From positions 1 through 15,369 of the forward strand of contig URWP01000038.1 of assembly GCA_900551645.1 (NCBI GenBank): a DNA stretch of 15,369 nt. The letters run 5' to 3'. The translations under genes and the position numbers were made by a program. Of the stretch, positions 7,527 to 14,254 are shown piece by piece. Position 1 is the stretch's first letter. Each line of letters opens with the position of its first letter. This DNA is from an uncultured Bacteroides sp. GTDB lineage: Bacteria > Bacteroidota > Bacteroidia > Bacteroidales > Bacteroidaceae. The notes beneath the pieces were generated by a model. It saw only the letters and a list, made by a program, of their open reading frames with translations, was not told the DNA's origin and searched no databases.

Positions 7527-7561
7527 GTCCCCGGTTGCTTCAGAATGAGGCAGCCGGGGAC
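7527..7561. terminator. Bidirectional terminator between convergent ppx and rmuC
   Basis: A 13-base-pair GC-rich stem (GTCCCCGGTTGCT at 7527-7539 with GGCAGCCGGGGAC at 7549-7561, two G-U pairs) with a 9-base loop. Read leftward it is followed by a run of T (complement of AAAAAA at 7520-7525 region), making a strong terminator for rmuC; read rightward only GTTTCG follows, a weaker end for the ppk1-ppx transcript. Confidence 0.85.
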
Positions 7562-7584
7562 GTTTCGTATAGGGAATGCCAGAC

Positions 7585-8907
7585 CTATTCCGGAAGTACG
7601 GGCTGGCCGGAGATATCTTCTGTATCGTTGTTGTCGAGAAAGCGGGGAGCGAATTTTTTCTTAGGGGTAATACCGAGCCCTTTCAACATTTCGGCCTGGC
7701 GGATGACATTACCTTTTCCGGCAGATAGCTGGCCGAAAGCTGTTTCGTAGGCGACTGAAGCTGAGTTCAGAGTATCGCCTATTTTGGCAAAAGTTTCGGT
7801 GAAGGAAACCAGTTTTTCGTATAGAACCGTTCCACGGTTGACGATTTCCTGAATATTTTTTTCCTGGTATTCTCGTTTCCACAGGTCGAGAGCCAGGCGC
7901 AGGGCGGCAATCAGGTTGGTAGGACTCATCAATACTACCTTCTTCTGATAAGCATAGTTCCAGAGATTCGCGTCGGTTTGTAGCGCCAATACGTAGGCCG
8001 GTTCGTTGGGGATGAACATCATGACGAAATCGAGAGATTTCGTGGTGTAGTGGGAATAATCTTTCTTGCTCAACTCGTCGATGTGTGCCTTGACCGAGGC
8101 TAGGTGAGCCCGTAGGAATTGTTCACGTTCTTTAGGGTCGGTACTTCCGATATAGTTGGCATAGGCGGTAAGCGATACTTTTGAGTCAATGATGACTTGG
8201 CGGTTGTCTGGGTAAACTACAAGTACGTCCGGTTGCATCCGTTGTCCCGATTCGTTTTTCAATACTTCTCCCTGTTCATTTTTCAGAAACTCCTGACGGA
8301 AATATTCTTCGCCTTCTCGCAGGCCGGAGTTCTCCAGAATGGATTCCAGAATCATTTCCCCCCAGTTCCCTTGTGCCTTTGAGTCCCCTTTCAAGGCTTT
8401 GGTCAGGTTGTTTGCCTCGTCACTGATTTGTTTGTTCAGCATAGCCAGTTCCTTGATTTTTTCTTCCAGCGAGAAACGTTGTTTGGATTCCTTGTCATAC
8501 ACTTCGTTCACCTGGTGGCGGAATTCTTTTAAATTTTCGTCAAAAGGTTTCAGAAGCAGGCTGAGTTTTTCTGTGCTTAACTTGTTGAAACTCTCAGTCT
8601 TCTGCTGGAAAATCTTGTTGGCGATGTTTTCGAATTCCAGGTTGAATTGCTTATGCAGGGCTTCGATTTCCTGTTTCTGATTCTGTAGTCGTTCTTCCAA
8701 TGCCTTTTTCTCCGTTTGGGCGATGGCCAGTTCTTGTCGCGATGTACTCAACTGAGTGGCCTGCTGTTGGTTTGTGCGGAGTAGTTCATGGTTCTGTTCC
8801 TGTTGCATGACCAACTGGGTATGTAGCATAGTTGTCTTTCGGGTTGCAATCAGATAACCGATGAGGCTTCCGGCGATGATTCCGATAAGGATGTATACGA
8901 TTTCCAT
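7585..8907 (-). CDS. rmuC: RmuC family protein
   Basis: RmuC proteins limit inversions at short inverted repeats and contain a predicted PD-(D/E)XK nuclease-like domain; the biochemical role is still poorly defined. In the 440 residues there is an N-terminal membrane anchor (IVYILIGIIAGSLIGYLIA, 3-21), a long Gln/Glu/Lys-rich coiled coil (about 30-175), then the conserved block AQGNWGEMILESILENSGL (178-196). The nuclease-like core follows: QPDVLV (225-230) and VIIDSKVS (238-245), with Asp227, Asp241 and Lys243 as candidate catalytic residues, then FVMMFIPNEPAY (294-305), SPTNLIAALR (328-337) and WKREYQEKNIQEI. Length and order are normal. The gene has its own strong promoter at 8934-8965 and a very short leader, and ends at a strong terminator, so it is a single-gene unit. 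Confidence 0.94.
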   Translation of the reverse strand: MEIVYILIGIIAGSLIGYLIATRKTTMLHTQLVMQQEQNHELLRTNQQQATQLSTSRQELAIAQTEKKALEERLQNQKQEIEALHKQFNLEFENIANKIFQQKTESFNKLSTEKLSLLLKPFDENLKEFRHQVNEVYDKESKQRFSLEEKIKELAMLNKQISDEANNLTKALKGDSKAQGNWGEMILESILENSGLREGEEYFRQEFLKNEQGEVLKNESGQRMQPDVLVVYPDNRQVIIDSKVSLTAYANYIGSTDPKEREQFLRAHLASVKAHIDELSKKDYSHYTTKSLDFVMMFIPNEPAYVLALQTDANLWNYAYQKKVVLMSPTNLIAALRLALDLWKREYQEKNIQEIVNRGTVLYEKLVSFTETFAKIGDTLNSASVAYETAFGQLSAGKGNVIRQAEMLKGLGITPKKKFAPRFLDNNDTEDISGQPVLPE

Positions 8908-8933
8908 ATTATTCAGTCTTGAGGTTCAGAAAA

Positions 8934-8965
8934 CAAATGTACGAAAATAACGGTTCCAGAACAAA
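8934..8965 (-). promoter_or_regulatory. Consensus Bacteroidetes promoter for rmuC
   Basis: On the minus strand TTTG (complement of 8962-8965) is followed after 20 bases by TACATTTG (complement of 8934-8941), an exact match to both consensus elements of the Bacteroidetes housekeeping sigma factor. Transcription should start near 8928, about 20 bases before the ATG at 8907. The -33 element overlaps the first bases of the inverted repeat at 8963-8974. Confidence 0.85.
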
Positions 8966-9021
8966 AATTCCCTTCTTTCGTCCCAAAGAACAATTTCCAT
9001 GGATGAAAAAAGGGAATTTTT
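8963..9021 (-). terminator. Structured inverted repeat, probable terminator of the outer membrane protein gene
   Basis: A perfect 12-base inverted repeat: AAAAATTCCCTT (8963-8974) and AAGGGAATTTTT (9010-9021) with a 35-base loop. It starts 18 bases after the stop codon of the minus-strand outer membrane protein gene. Read on the minus strand, the closing arm ends in five T residues, as in an A/T-flanked terminator. Two small hairpins can form in the loop (CTTT/AAAG and TTTC/GAAA). The long loop makes it less typical than the other terminators in this window. Confidence 0.5.
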
Positions 9022-9038
9022 GATGTATTCAATGACGT

Positions 9039-11534
9039 TTATTGTGCTCCGCCGGTACCTCCTCCGCTACCGCCTTGTCCGCCACCGCCTGACTTCGCAT
9101 CGTCGTTGCTGATGCTGCGGGCGGTTTTCTTCACCTGGGCTTTGAGTTCTCCGAAACGCCAGCTTATACTAAGTCCGTAACTTCGTGACGGATATTTCGA
9201 TTCACTCCAGGAACGGAAGGTATCGGTTACGGTTTCGTTGGAATAAATCTGGTATTTCGAGAAGATATTGCTGGCATAGGCAGACAGAGTCAGACGTTTT
9301 TCTTTCAGGAACGAGCGGCTCAGGTTGAATCCGTAGAAGTTGTACGACGAACCTTTTCCCTGCAAGGAGATATAAGGAGTGCTTCCTCCGCCGTAGACAC
9401 TGAAACGTAAATCCCACGGAAGTGTCTGCTGGATGTTCCCGAAGAAATTTCCTTGGAAGCCGTAATTTCCGGCGGCCAGTTCGCTACTCTTGAAATCGGA
9501 GTATGAACCTCCGGCATTGAGAGAGATACGTGTCTTGCTTCCCGGGTTCCAGTTCATCCAGAGCGAGAGGCGTGTACGGTTGCTTTTCCCGATGTTACCG
9601 TACGTACTTTCCATTACCCCATTGTTTACGAACGAATACCGTTCAATACCATTGTTGATGAACATATAACTCAAATTGAGGTTGATACTGAACTTAGCCG
9701 TAAAACTACTGAAGGTCATTCCAAGGTTATGTGCTTTTTCCGTATCCAGATCAGGATTACCGTAGCTGATTGAAGTCGGATTGCTGACATCGCGGAACGG
9801 ATTCAGGTACCAGATACCCGGACGATTGATACGGAGGTTGTAGTTGGCACGTAGGGACATGGATGTACCGAACATATACGAAAAGTTGGCCGAAGGTACG
9901 ATGTCGTTGAAGTTGGCATCGAAATTACGGTCAGGCATATAAGCGTATTTTACATCCATGATGGTATGTTCATAGCGTACACCGGCCTTGAAACCGAGTT
10001 TCTTCCATTTCAACTGGTAATCGGCATAAGCCGCGAGGATATTCTGTCCTTGATCGAACTTGCTGCTCAGGTCTTCGGCCGGTTGCATGATGCCGTTATC
10101 ATCCTCCCGATAATATTTGCTGTCGCTGGCATTCAGGCGGTAAATGTATTTCAATCCGGCATCCACATAATGCATGTCGTTGATAGGATTTACATAGTCT
10201 ATCTGGGCAGTATGTTCCGAGGTGTGTGCGTCGTTGTCATAATATTGTTTGCGGAGTTCTCCGTAAAGATCTTCCGGATAATTGTCTATGTCCTGATAAG
10301 AAGTTGTGGCTTCACCGCCATCGGGTGAATTGTTGAACTTGTAGGAGAGGGTGAGGTATTCTCCTTTCTTTTTGAATGAGTGCTGGTAGTCTAGGTTAAG
10401 TCCCAGATTACTGTAATTGGTAGTATTGTCCGATAAGGTGCGGTAACTATAGGTGTGTTCCCGTGCATCGTTCAGCATTTCGGTAAAGGTGTTGTTATTT
10501 CCTTTGAATTTTCCGCCGAACAGGTTGGCCGAGAAAGTGATTAAGTTCAGTGTATCGATTTCGTAGCTACCTTCCAGGTTGCCGAACTGGAAATTCCCTT
10601 TACTGTCGTTGGACGACTGGCTGTTCAGATACCTGAAATCAGTTGATGTAAAGTCTTCACGGGTGCTTTGTCCATAACCGGTCGGCTGATTGTTATAATT
10701 GTATGAATAGTTTCCGGTGACGGTGAATTTGCCTACCTGTACTGTTCCGTAGGCTCCTCCGCCAATACCCATGTTACTGGCACGTCCGCTTACGGTCACG
10801 TTATAACCTTGCATTTTGGCATCGTCGGTAATGATGTTCAGAATACCGCCGATACCTTCGGCATCGTATTTGGCTCCCGGTTCGGTGATGACTTCGATGG
10901 ATTTTACTGAGTTGGCCGGCAAGCTTCGCAGGACTTCTTTCGGGTTATTACTCATCAGGGTATTCGGTTTCCCGTTGACGTGTACCTTGAAGTTGCTCGA
11001 TCCGTTTACCTGAATATTGTCTTCTCCGTCTACGGTTACCAAGGGGACCTTGCGGAGCATTTCCAGTGTAGTATTGGTTTGTGAGTCAGGGTCATCTTCT
11101 ATGCTATAGGAAATCTTGTCGATTTCGGCTTTTACCAATGGCTTTTGAGCCACTACCTCCACTCCTTTCAGCATCTTGCTGGATTCGGCGGTGTATACGG
11201 TTCCCAAATCGATAGATTTTTGAGTTTCGGAGAATGTAAAATTCCGTGTTACGGTCAGTTTTCCCACTGAAGTAAAGCTGATGACATAAGCGCCCGGTGC
11301 GTTGAGCTTTTCACTGAATTTTCCATTTTCGTCGGTGACGGACAATCTGACAGGCTTGTCAGGAGTCTGGGCTTTTGAAATACGGATAGTGGCATAGGGT
11401 TCACTTTCGTTGAGGATGGAGTCTGCCAATACTCCTTTAACGGTGTAGGCTCCGGTCTGTTTCTGTGCGTAGACCATACCGACGCACATACATAGCAGGA
11501 TGCAGAGTAGCCTGTTGTAGAACTTTGTTTTCAT
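9039..11534 (-). CDS. Outer membrane beta-barrel protein with TonB-type plug
   Basis: An 831-residue outer membrane protein. A signal peptide (MKTKFYNRLLCILLCMCVGMVYA, cut after about residue 23) leads to a carboxypeptidase-regulatory-like Ig-type domain (about 29-115: VKGVLADSIL..EPYATIRI..VTDENGKFSEKL). A plug-like domain follows (about 122-238), with LEMLRKVPLVTVDGEDNIQVNG, VHVNGKP and VKSIEVITEPGAKYDAEGIGGILNIIT. The rest is a barrel rich in alternating aromatic strands, like the OMP_b-brl_3 family of Bacteroidetes. The last strand appears to be SYGLSISWRF (785-794), followed by 37 extra residues that end in a Gly-rich tail (816-831). No SusD-like partner gene is next to it, so a role in glycan import of the SusC type is not supported; the ligand is unknown. 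No good promoter was found in the 176-base upstream gap, and a hairpin there separates it from the GntR operon. Confidence 0.88.
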   Translation of the reverse strand: MKTKFYNRLLCILLCMCVGMVYAQKQTGAYTVKGVLADSILNESEPYATIRISKAQTPDKPVRLSVTDENGKFSEKLNAPGAYVISFTSVGKLTVTRNFTFSETQKSIDLGTVYTAESSKMLKGVEVVAQKPLVKAEIDKISYSIEDDPDSQTNTTLEMLRKVPLVTVDGEDNIQVNGSSNFKVHVNGKPNTLMSNNPKEVLRSLPANSVKSIEVITEPGAKYDAEGIGGILNIITDDAKMQGYNVTVSGRASNMGIGGGAYGTVQVGKFTVTGNYSYNYNNQPTGYGQSTREDFTSTDFRYLNSQSSNDSKGNFQFGNLEGSYEIDTLNLITFSANLFGGKFKGNNNTFTEMLNDAREHTYSYRTLSDNTTNYSNLGLNLDYQHSFKKKGEYLTLSYKFNNSPDGGEATTSYQDIDNYPEDLYGELRKQYYDNDAHTSEHTAQIDYVNPINDMHYVDAGLKYIYRLNASDSKYYREDDNGIMQPAEDLSSKFDQGQNILAAYADYQLKWKKLGFKAGVRYEHTIMDVKYAYMPDRNFDANFNDIVPSANFSYMFGTSMSLRANYNLRINRPGIWYLNPFRDVSNPTSISYGNPDLDTEKAHNLGMTFSSFTAKFSINLNLSYMFINNGIERYSFVNNGVMESTYGNIGKSNRTRLSLWMNWNPGSKTRISLNAGGSYSDFKSSELAAGNYGFQGNFFGNIQQTLPWDLRFSVYGGGSTPYISLQGKGSSYNFYGFNLSRSFLKEKRLTLSAYASNIFSKYQIYSNETVTDTFRSWSESKYPSRSYGLSISWRFGELKAQVKKTARSISNDDAKSGGGGQGGSGGGTGGAQ

Positions 11535-11584
11535 AATATTGGTTTGGTTAGAAAATAGATGCCGTATTTTTTCGGTTTGTTTCT

Positions 11585-11636
11585 AAAAAGATAAACAATG
11601 GACCGAAAATAATATATTATCGGTTCCATTGTTTAT
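11585..11636 (-). terminator. Long near-palindromic hairpin after the ABC-GntR operon
   Basis: ATAAACAATGGACCGA (11591-11606) pairs with TCGGTTCCATTGTTTAT (11620-11636) with one bulged base, and the centre (TAATATATTA, about 11610-11619) is itself palindromic, so nearly all of the 46 bases can fold. Read on the minus strand it is followed by CTTTTTAG (complement of 11583-11590), giving a terminator for the operon that ends with the GntR gene. It lies 57 bases upstream of the outer membrane protein ATG and could also be an operator or attenuator for that gene. Confidence 0.6.
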
Positions 11637-11682
11637 TCTTTGTCGTGTTTTTTGTGGTTATTTGTTTATCTTAATATCTGTT

Positions 11683-11696
11683 TGTACATCAGTACA
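11683..11696. repeat. Short palindrome TGTAC-N4-GTACA
   Basis: TGTAC (11683-11687) and GTACA (11692-11696) are inverted copies around ATCA, located 15-28 bases past the stop codon of the GntR gene and about 150 bases before the outer membrane protein start. It has the form of a small regulator site, but a 5-base arm may be chance. Confidence 0.25.
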
Positions 11697-11710
11697 GAAA
11701 GAAACATTTT

Positions 11711-12079
11711 TTATTTGTTCTCTTTTAGGAACTGTTGGTAGAGTGCCGAGATTTCCGAAACCGGAATGTCCAGCAATTGCATTTGCCGGAACATTTCCGG
11801 AAGGCTTTCGTTCAGGAACGATTCTTTCCGGAGAGCGATGATTTTTTCACGTGCGTTTCCGGCTACGAAATAGCCGATTCCCCGTTTGTTGTAGATGATT
11901 TCCTGATTCTGAAGGTAATCGTAGGAGCGTACCATGGTGTTGGCATTCACCTCTACCGTAGCGGCGTATTCGCGTACGGAGGGGATGCGTTCCTCTTCCC
12001 GGTAAACGTTGCACAGGATTTCATCCATAATCCGGTCGGCTATCTGCAGGTAAATGGGTTTGTTCTCCTTGAAATTCAT
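11711..12079 (-). CDS. GntR family transcriptional regulator, YtrA subfamily
   Basis: A 122-residue DNA-binding protein. It has a winged helix-turn-helix at about 8-72: PIYLQIADRIMDEIL, then RIPSVREYAATVEVNANTMVRSYDYLQ (31-57), the classic GntR helix-turn-helix with its recognition helix, then the wing IIYNKRGIGYFV. Only about 50 residues follow (predicted helices LPEMFRQMQLL and VSEISALYQQFLKE), the short dimerisation tail that defines the YtrA subfamily, which has no ligand-binding domain and typically represses ABC transporter operons. The frame is open further upstream, but the ATG at 12079 is chosen because NFKENKPIYLQI is the standard N-terminus and the ATG overlaps the permease stop codon (ATGA), indicating translational coupling. 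It is the last gene of its operon and probably represses that operon through the inverted repeat at 13846-13869. Confidence 0.93.
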   Translation of the reverse strand: MNFKENKPIYLQIADRIMDEILCNVYREEERIPSVREYAATVEVNANTMVRSYDYLQNQEIIYNKRGIGYFVAGNAREKIIALRKESFLNESLPEMFRQMQLLDIPVSEISALYQQFLKENK

Positions 12080-12957
12080 CGTCTGAAAAGTTTTCGTTCG
12101 GTGATTTGTGATGTTGCAAACAATTTGTAACTCAATCCCCAGTTGAGTACGGTCAGCAAGAGGAATAAGCTGAAACCGATACTCAGGAAGGTATTGGCAG
12201 CTTGTGTAGGATTTGCTTCTGTCCAGTCTTCCAGCCATTTGATAAGTTCTGGTTCAGTCCCTTCGAAAATCTGGACGAAGAAATTCCCGAACAAGATCAT
12301 CAACAGGAAGCAGAGCCCCATGGTCTTGATGAAAGCTTTTTTTCGGAAAAAGGAACCTCCCAGGATGTATAAGGAGTGACTCCATGTGATAAGTACTGTG
12401 AAGAACATTATCAAGAGCGTATAACTATAGTCCGATTCTCCATAGAAAGTAGGTTCCTGGTTTTCGGCCAGTATCCGATGCCATACATCGGCGAGGCAGA
12501 AACGGCCGAATTCTTCCGATATACCGAGTATCGGCACGAACAGAAGCCGGGTAAGTTCGGCCAGTAGGAGTCCGCATCCGAAGATTATCAGGGTGCCTAT
12601 CGTGACATACAGGGCACGGCTCACGAATTTCTCGCCGAGTGTGGCCGGCAGCATCAGGTAGGAGATGCGTCTCTCTTTTGTTCTCATTGGTTCCAGAATC
12701 AGTGAGGCGAAATAGCACATATAAAGGTTCAATGCGATGTATATGATACCTGTCACGTTGCCACAGAACCGTTCGTAGAAGTATTCTGCCGAGCTGCCTG
12801 AGGAATGATTCATGCCATACATCATGAAGATGAAAATCAGACCGAAGATGATGTAGCAGGTAAGTATTCGGTAAAGGTTTGTCTTCCAGTTCTCTACCAA
12901 GTCGCGTTTGATGACTGATACCAGTCTTGAAAAGCTGAAATGTATAAGGTGGTTCAT
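12076..12957 (-). CDS. ABC transporter permease
   Basis: A 293-residue integral membrane protein with six predicted helices, near residues 31-48, 68-89, 116-144, 178-200, 209-230 and 256-276. The cytoplasmic loop after helix 2 carries EPMRTKERRISYLMLPATLGEKFVSR (89-114), a stretch I associate with ABC-2-like permeases of Bacteroidetes. The start at 12957 (MNHLIHFSFSRLVSVIKRD) is preferred over the upstream in-frame ATG at 13020, which would overlap the ATPase gene by 50 bases; AAAGAG just upstream is a plausible ribosome-binding site. It follows the ATPase gene after 13 bases and overlaps the regulator by 4, so it should form the membrane part of the transporter with that ATPase. Direction and substrate cannot be told; YtrA-controlled transporters are often linked to envelope stress, which is inference here. 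Confidence 0.85.
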   Translation of the reverse strand: MNHLIHFSFSRLVSVIKRDLVENWKTNLYRILTCYIIFGLIFIFMMYGMNHSSGSSAEYFYERFCGNVTGIIYIALNLYMCYFASLILEPMRTKERRISYLMLPATLGEKFVSRALYVTIGTLIIFGCGLLLAELTRLLFVPILGISEEFGRFCLADVWHRILAENQEPTFYGESDYSYTLLIMFFTVLITWSHSLYILGGSFFRKKAFIKTMGLCFLLMILFGNFFVQIFEGTEPELIKWLEDWTEANPTQAANTFLSIGFSLFLLLTVLNWGLSYKLFATSQITERKLFRR

Positions 12958-12970
12958 GGTGCTCTTTGTT

Positions 12971-13819
12971 TTATCGGTTGAATAAGGTTTGTATTTTTTC
13001 GTGTTCTGCCAGCATGGCATTGAACAGCACTTCCAGGTTCAGCGGGCTTTCTTCGCCATAGGTATTCGGCAGGATGAGGCTGTTTCCGGCTACTGAAGGC
13101 TGGATATAGAGGGCACCGTCGGTAGGTTCGTTCATACCCTGTTCACAGAAGTAGAGTTTCTCGGTGATGGTCTTTACAGGTTGGTTCAGCAGGATATCTG
13201 TCCCTTCGATGATGATTACATGGTCCAGCAGGCGGTCGATGTCCTTCACCTGATGGGTCGATACGATGACGGTCTTTTCGTCGGTCATGCCGGAAGCGAT
13301 GGCTTTTCGGAACTGGCTTTTTGAAGGAATGTCCAGTCCGTTGGTCGGTTCGTCCATCAGAAGCAGGGCTGTATTGGTGGCCAAGGCAAAACAGAGGTAT
13401 GCCTTCTTCTTCTGTCCCATGGAAAGTTCTCCTAAATGGATGTCTGTGTTCAGGTCGAAGTCTTGCAGGCAGGCAGATAAGATTTCCTGACTGAATCTCG
13501 GATAGAAACCGGCATTCAGTTTGACGAACTGTTTCATCGAGACATTGGGTAAGTTGAATTCTTCGGGTACCAGATAAGTTTCCGAAAGTGTGAGCGGCAG
13601 GCGTTTTTTTACATCGGTTCCCTGCATGGTGATGGTGCCCTGGTTCGGTCGGAGTAATCCGCAGATAAGATATAATAAGGTGGATTTCCCGGTTCCGTTC
13701 TTTCCCAGCAGACCAATGATTTCTCCGGTAGGAATGTCCAGATTAAATTGGCTGAAAAGTGGAGTTTTCTTTCGGTAGCCAAAACTCAGGTTGTCGATGC
13801 GAATTAATGTTGTGTTCAT
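12971..13819 (-). CDS. ABC transporter ATP-binding protein
   Basis: A 282-residue nucleotide-binding subunit. Walker A is GKNGTGKST (39-47), the signature is LSMGQ (132-136), Walker B is LLLMDE (152-157, Asp156 and Glu157), the D-loop is GLD (161-163) and the switch histidine is His189 in STHQ. The Q-loop position reads VPEEF, so the usual Gln appears replaced by Glu (about residue 86). The last 60-70 residues extend past the ATPase core (from about 215) and probably contact the permease or regulate it. It heads a three-gene operon (ATPase, permease, GntR regulator) and starts about 45 bases after a consensus promoter whose start region is covered by an inverted repeat. The arrangement is that of the YtrA-regulated ABC operons of other bacteria. 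Confidence 0.95.
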   Translation of the reverse strand: MNTTLIRIDNLSFGYRKKTPLFSQFNLDIPTGEIIGLLGKNGTGKSTLLYLICGLLRPNQGTITMQGTDVKKRLPLTLSETYLVPEEFNLPNVSMKQFVKLNAGFYPRFSQEILSACLQDFDLNTDIHLGELSMGQKKKAYLCFALATNTALLLMDEPTNGLDIPSKSQFRKAIASGMTDEKTVIVSTHQVKDIDRLLDHVIIIEGTDILLNQPVKTITEKLYFCEQGMNEPTDGALYIQPSVAGNSLILPNTYGEESPLNLEVLFNAMLAEHEKIQTLFNR

Positions 13820-13845
13820 GTTACGGCTGTTTTATTTCGTTTATT

Positions 13846-13869
13846 AGTGTATTAGTTTAATAGTACACT
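13846..13869. promoter_or_regulatory. Probable operator for the YtrA-type regulator
   Basis: A perfect inverted repeat AGTGTA (13846-13851) and TACACT (13864-13869) with a 12-base spacer; within the spacer TATTA and TAATA add further dyad symmetry. It sits one base downstream of the -7 box of the ABC operon promoter and covers the predicted transcription start, the classic place for a repressor. From memory, the Bacillus subtilis YtrA operator is AGTGTA-N13-TACACT, nearly the same; the operon here encodes a YtrA-type regulator. Confidence 0.75.
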
Positions 13870-13870
13870 G

Positions 13871-13901
13871 CAAAGGTAGTAATTGTTTTGGGATAAACAA
13901 A
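13871..13901 (-). promoter_or_regulatory. Consensus promoter of the ABC-GntR operon
   Basis: On the minus strand TTTG (complement of 13898-13901) is followed after 19 bases by TACCTTTG (complement of 13871-13878), an exact match to the Bacteroidetes -33/-7 pattern. Predicted start is near 13864, inside the inverted repeat, with a leader of about 45 bases before the ATPase ATG. Confidence 0.85.
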
Positions 13902-14004
13902 CGATCGGTGGAATTTTTTTCAGGAAAAGATAAAAATGGCTTGTCGGAAGGAGTCTCTGAATACGTCTGGACAGATGGAGAAAAATGTCTAGGCGTTTCA
14001 CTTG

Positions 14005-14042
14005 AAATAAACGTTTGTGTGGAATGAAACAAACGTTTATTT
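14005..14042. repeat. Perfect 14-base inverted repeat
   Basis: AAATAAACGTTTGT (14005-14018) and ACAAACGTTTATTT (14029-14042) are exact inverted copies with a 10-base spacer. Each arm also contains the self-palindrome AAACGTTT. The arms are AT-rich and no long T tract follows on either strand, so a binding site or cruciform/hairpin element is more likely than a simple terminator. Confidence 0.7.
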
Positions 14043-14050
14043 TCTTGCAG

Positions 14051-14062
14051 ACGAACGTTCGT
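14051..14062. repeat. Perfect 12-base palindrome ACGAACGTTCGT
   Basis: The 12 bases read the same on both strands. It lies 8 bases after the 14-base inverted repeat and shares the AACGTT core with its arms, so the two elements may bind the same protein. About 210 bases upstream of the predicted groESL transcription start. Confidence 0.5.
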
Positions 14063-14170
14063 TTGAAGGATTTCGTGCGTTTATTTTATAAAGTCGGAAT
14101 AGCCGGTTTGAAAAAGTATGAAGTTATTATCGGGAAAGAGGGTATGAGGTAGCATGGAATAAAGGTAAGG

Positions 14171-14228
14171 ACTGACATCTTGGTGCGTTTCCCGTCAGTT
14201 TTGTTCGGCATTCTGTCAGTTTGTCAGT
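14171..14228. promoter_or_regulatory. TGTCAGT/ACTGACA repeats upstream of the groESL promoter
   Basis: The word occurs as ACTGACA (14171-14177), GTCAGT (14194-14199), TGTCAGT (14214-14220) and TGTCAGT (14222-14228); the last two are direct copies with an 8-base period. Relative to the predicted start near 14265 they lie at about -94 to -37. Positions and orientation fit binding sites of an activator, such as an enhancer-binding protein for the adjacent sigma-54-type promoter. Confidence 0.55.
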
Positions 14229-14237
14229 GCTTGGCCT

Positions 14238-14254
14238 TTGGCACGCTTTTGGCA
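14238..14254 (+). promoter_or_regulatory. Sigma-54 (-24/-12) type promoter for groES-groEL
   Basis: TTGGCACG (14238-14245) matches the -24 element of RpoN promoters exactly, and TGGCA (14250-14254) stands for the -12 TTGCA with one mismatch. The invariant GG (14240-14241) and GC (14252-14253) are separated by exactly 10 bases, as required. Transcription would start near 14265, about 50 bases before the groES ATG. No TAnnTTTG promoter was seen between 14080 and 14315. Confidence 0.65.

Larger units (their letters stand above)
13902..14170. other. Repeat-rich intergenic region between the ABC operon and groES
   Basis: No believable gene was found; open frames are short and one overlaps the ABC promoter. 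The region is unusual for its repeated CGTTT/AAACG words, at about 13899, 13994, 14009, 14012, 14031, 14034, 14060 and 14078, and for the two strong dyads listed separately. Such clustering suggests binding sites for a regulator of one of the divergent operons. No housekeeping -33/-7 promoter facing groES was recognised here. Confidence 0.5.

Noticed and set aside
9039..11534. SusC-type glycan importer in a polysaccharide utilisation locus
   Set aside because: No SusD-like gene, glycoside hydrolase or sensor gene is adjacent, and the sequence resembles the general outer membrane beta-barrel family rather than SusC.
12080..12238. 53-codon upstream extension of the GntR regulator
   Set aside because: It lies inside the permease gene in another frame; the ATG at 12079 begins the conserved GntR N-terminus and overlaps the permease stop.
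12958..13020. Upstream in-frame start for the permease at 13020
   Set aside because: It would overlap the ATPase gene by 50 bases and add a polar segment; the ATG at 12957 has a ribosome-binding site and a normal N-terminus.
13844..14032. 62-residue minus-strand open frame before the ABC ATPase gene
   Set aside because: It covers the ABC promoter, the operator and one arm of the inverted repeat, and its sequence resembles no protein family I know.
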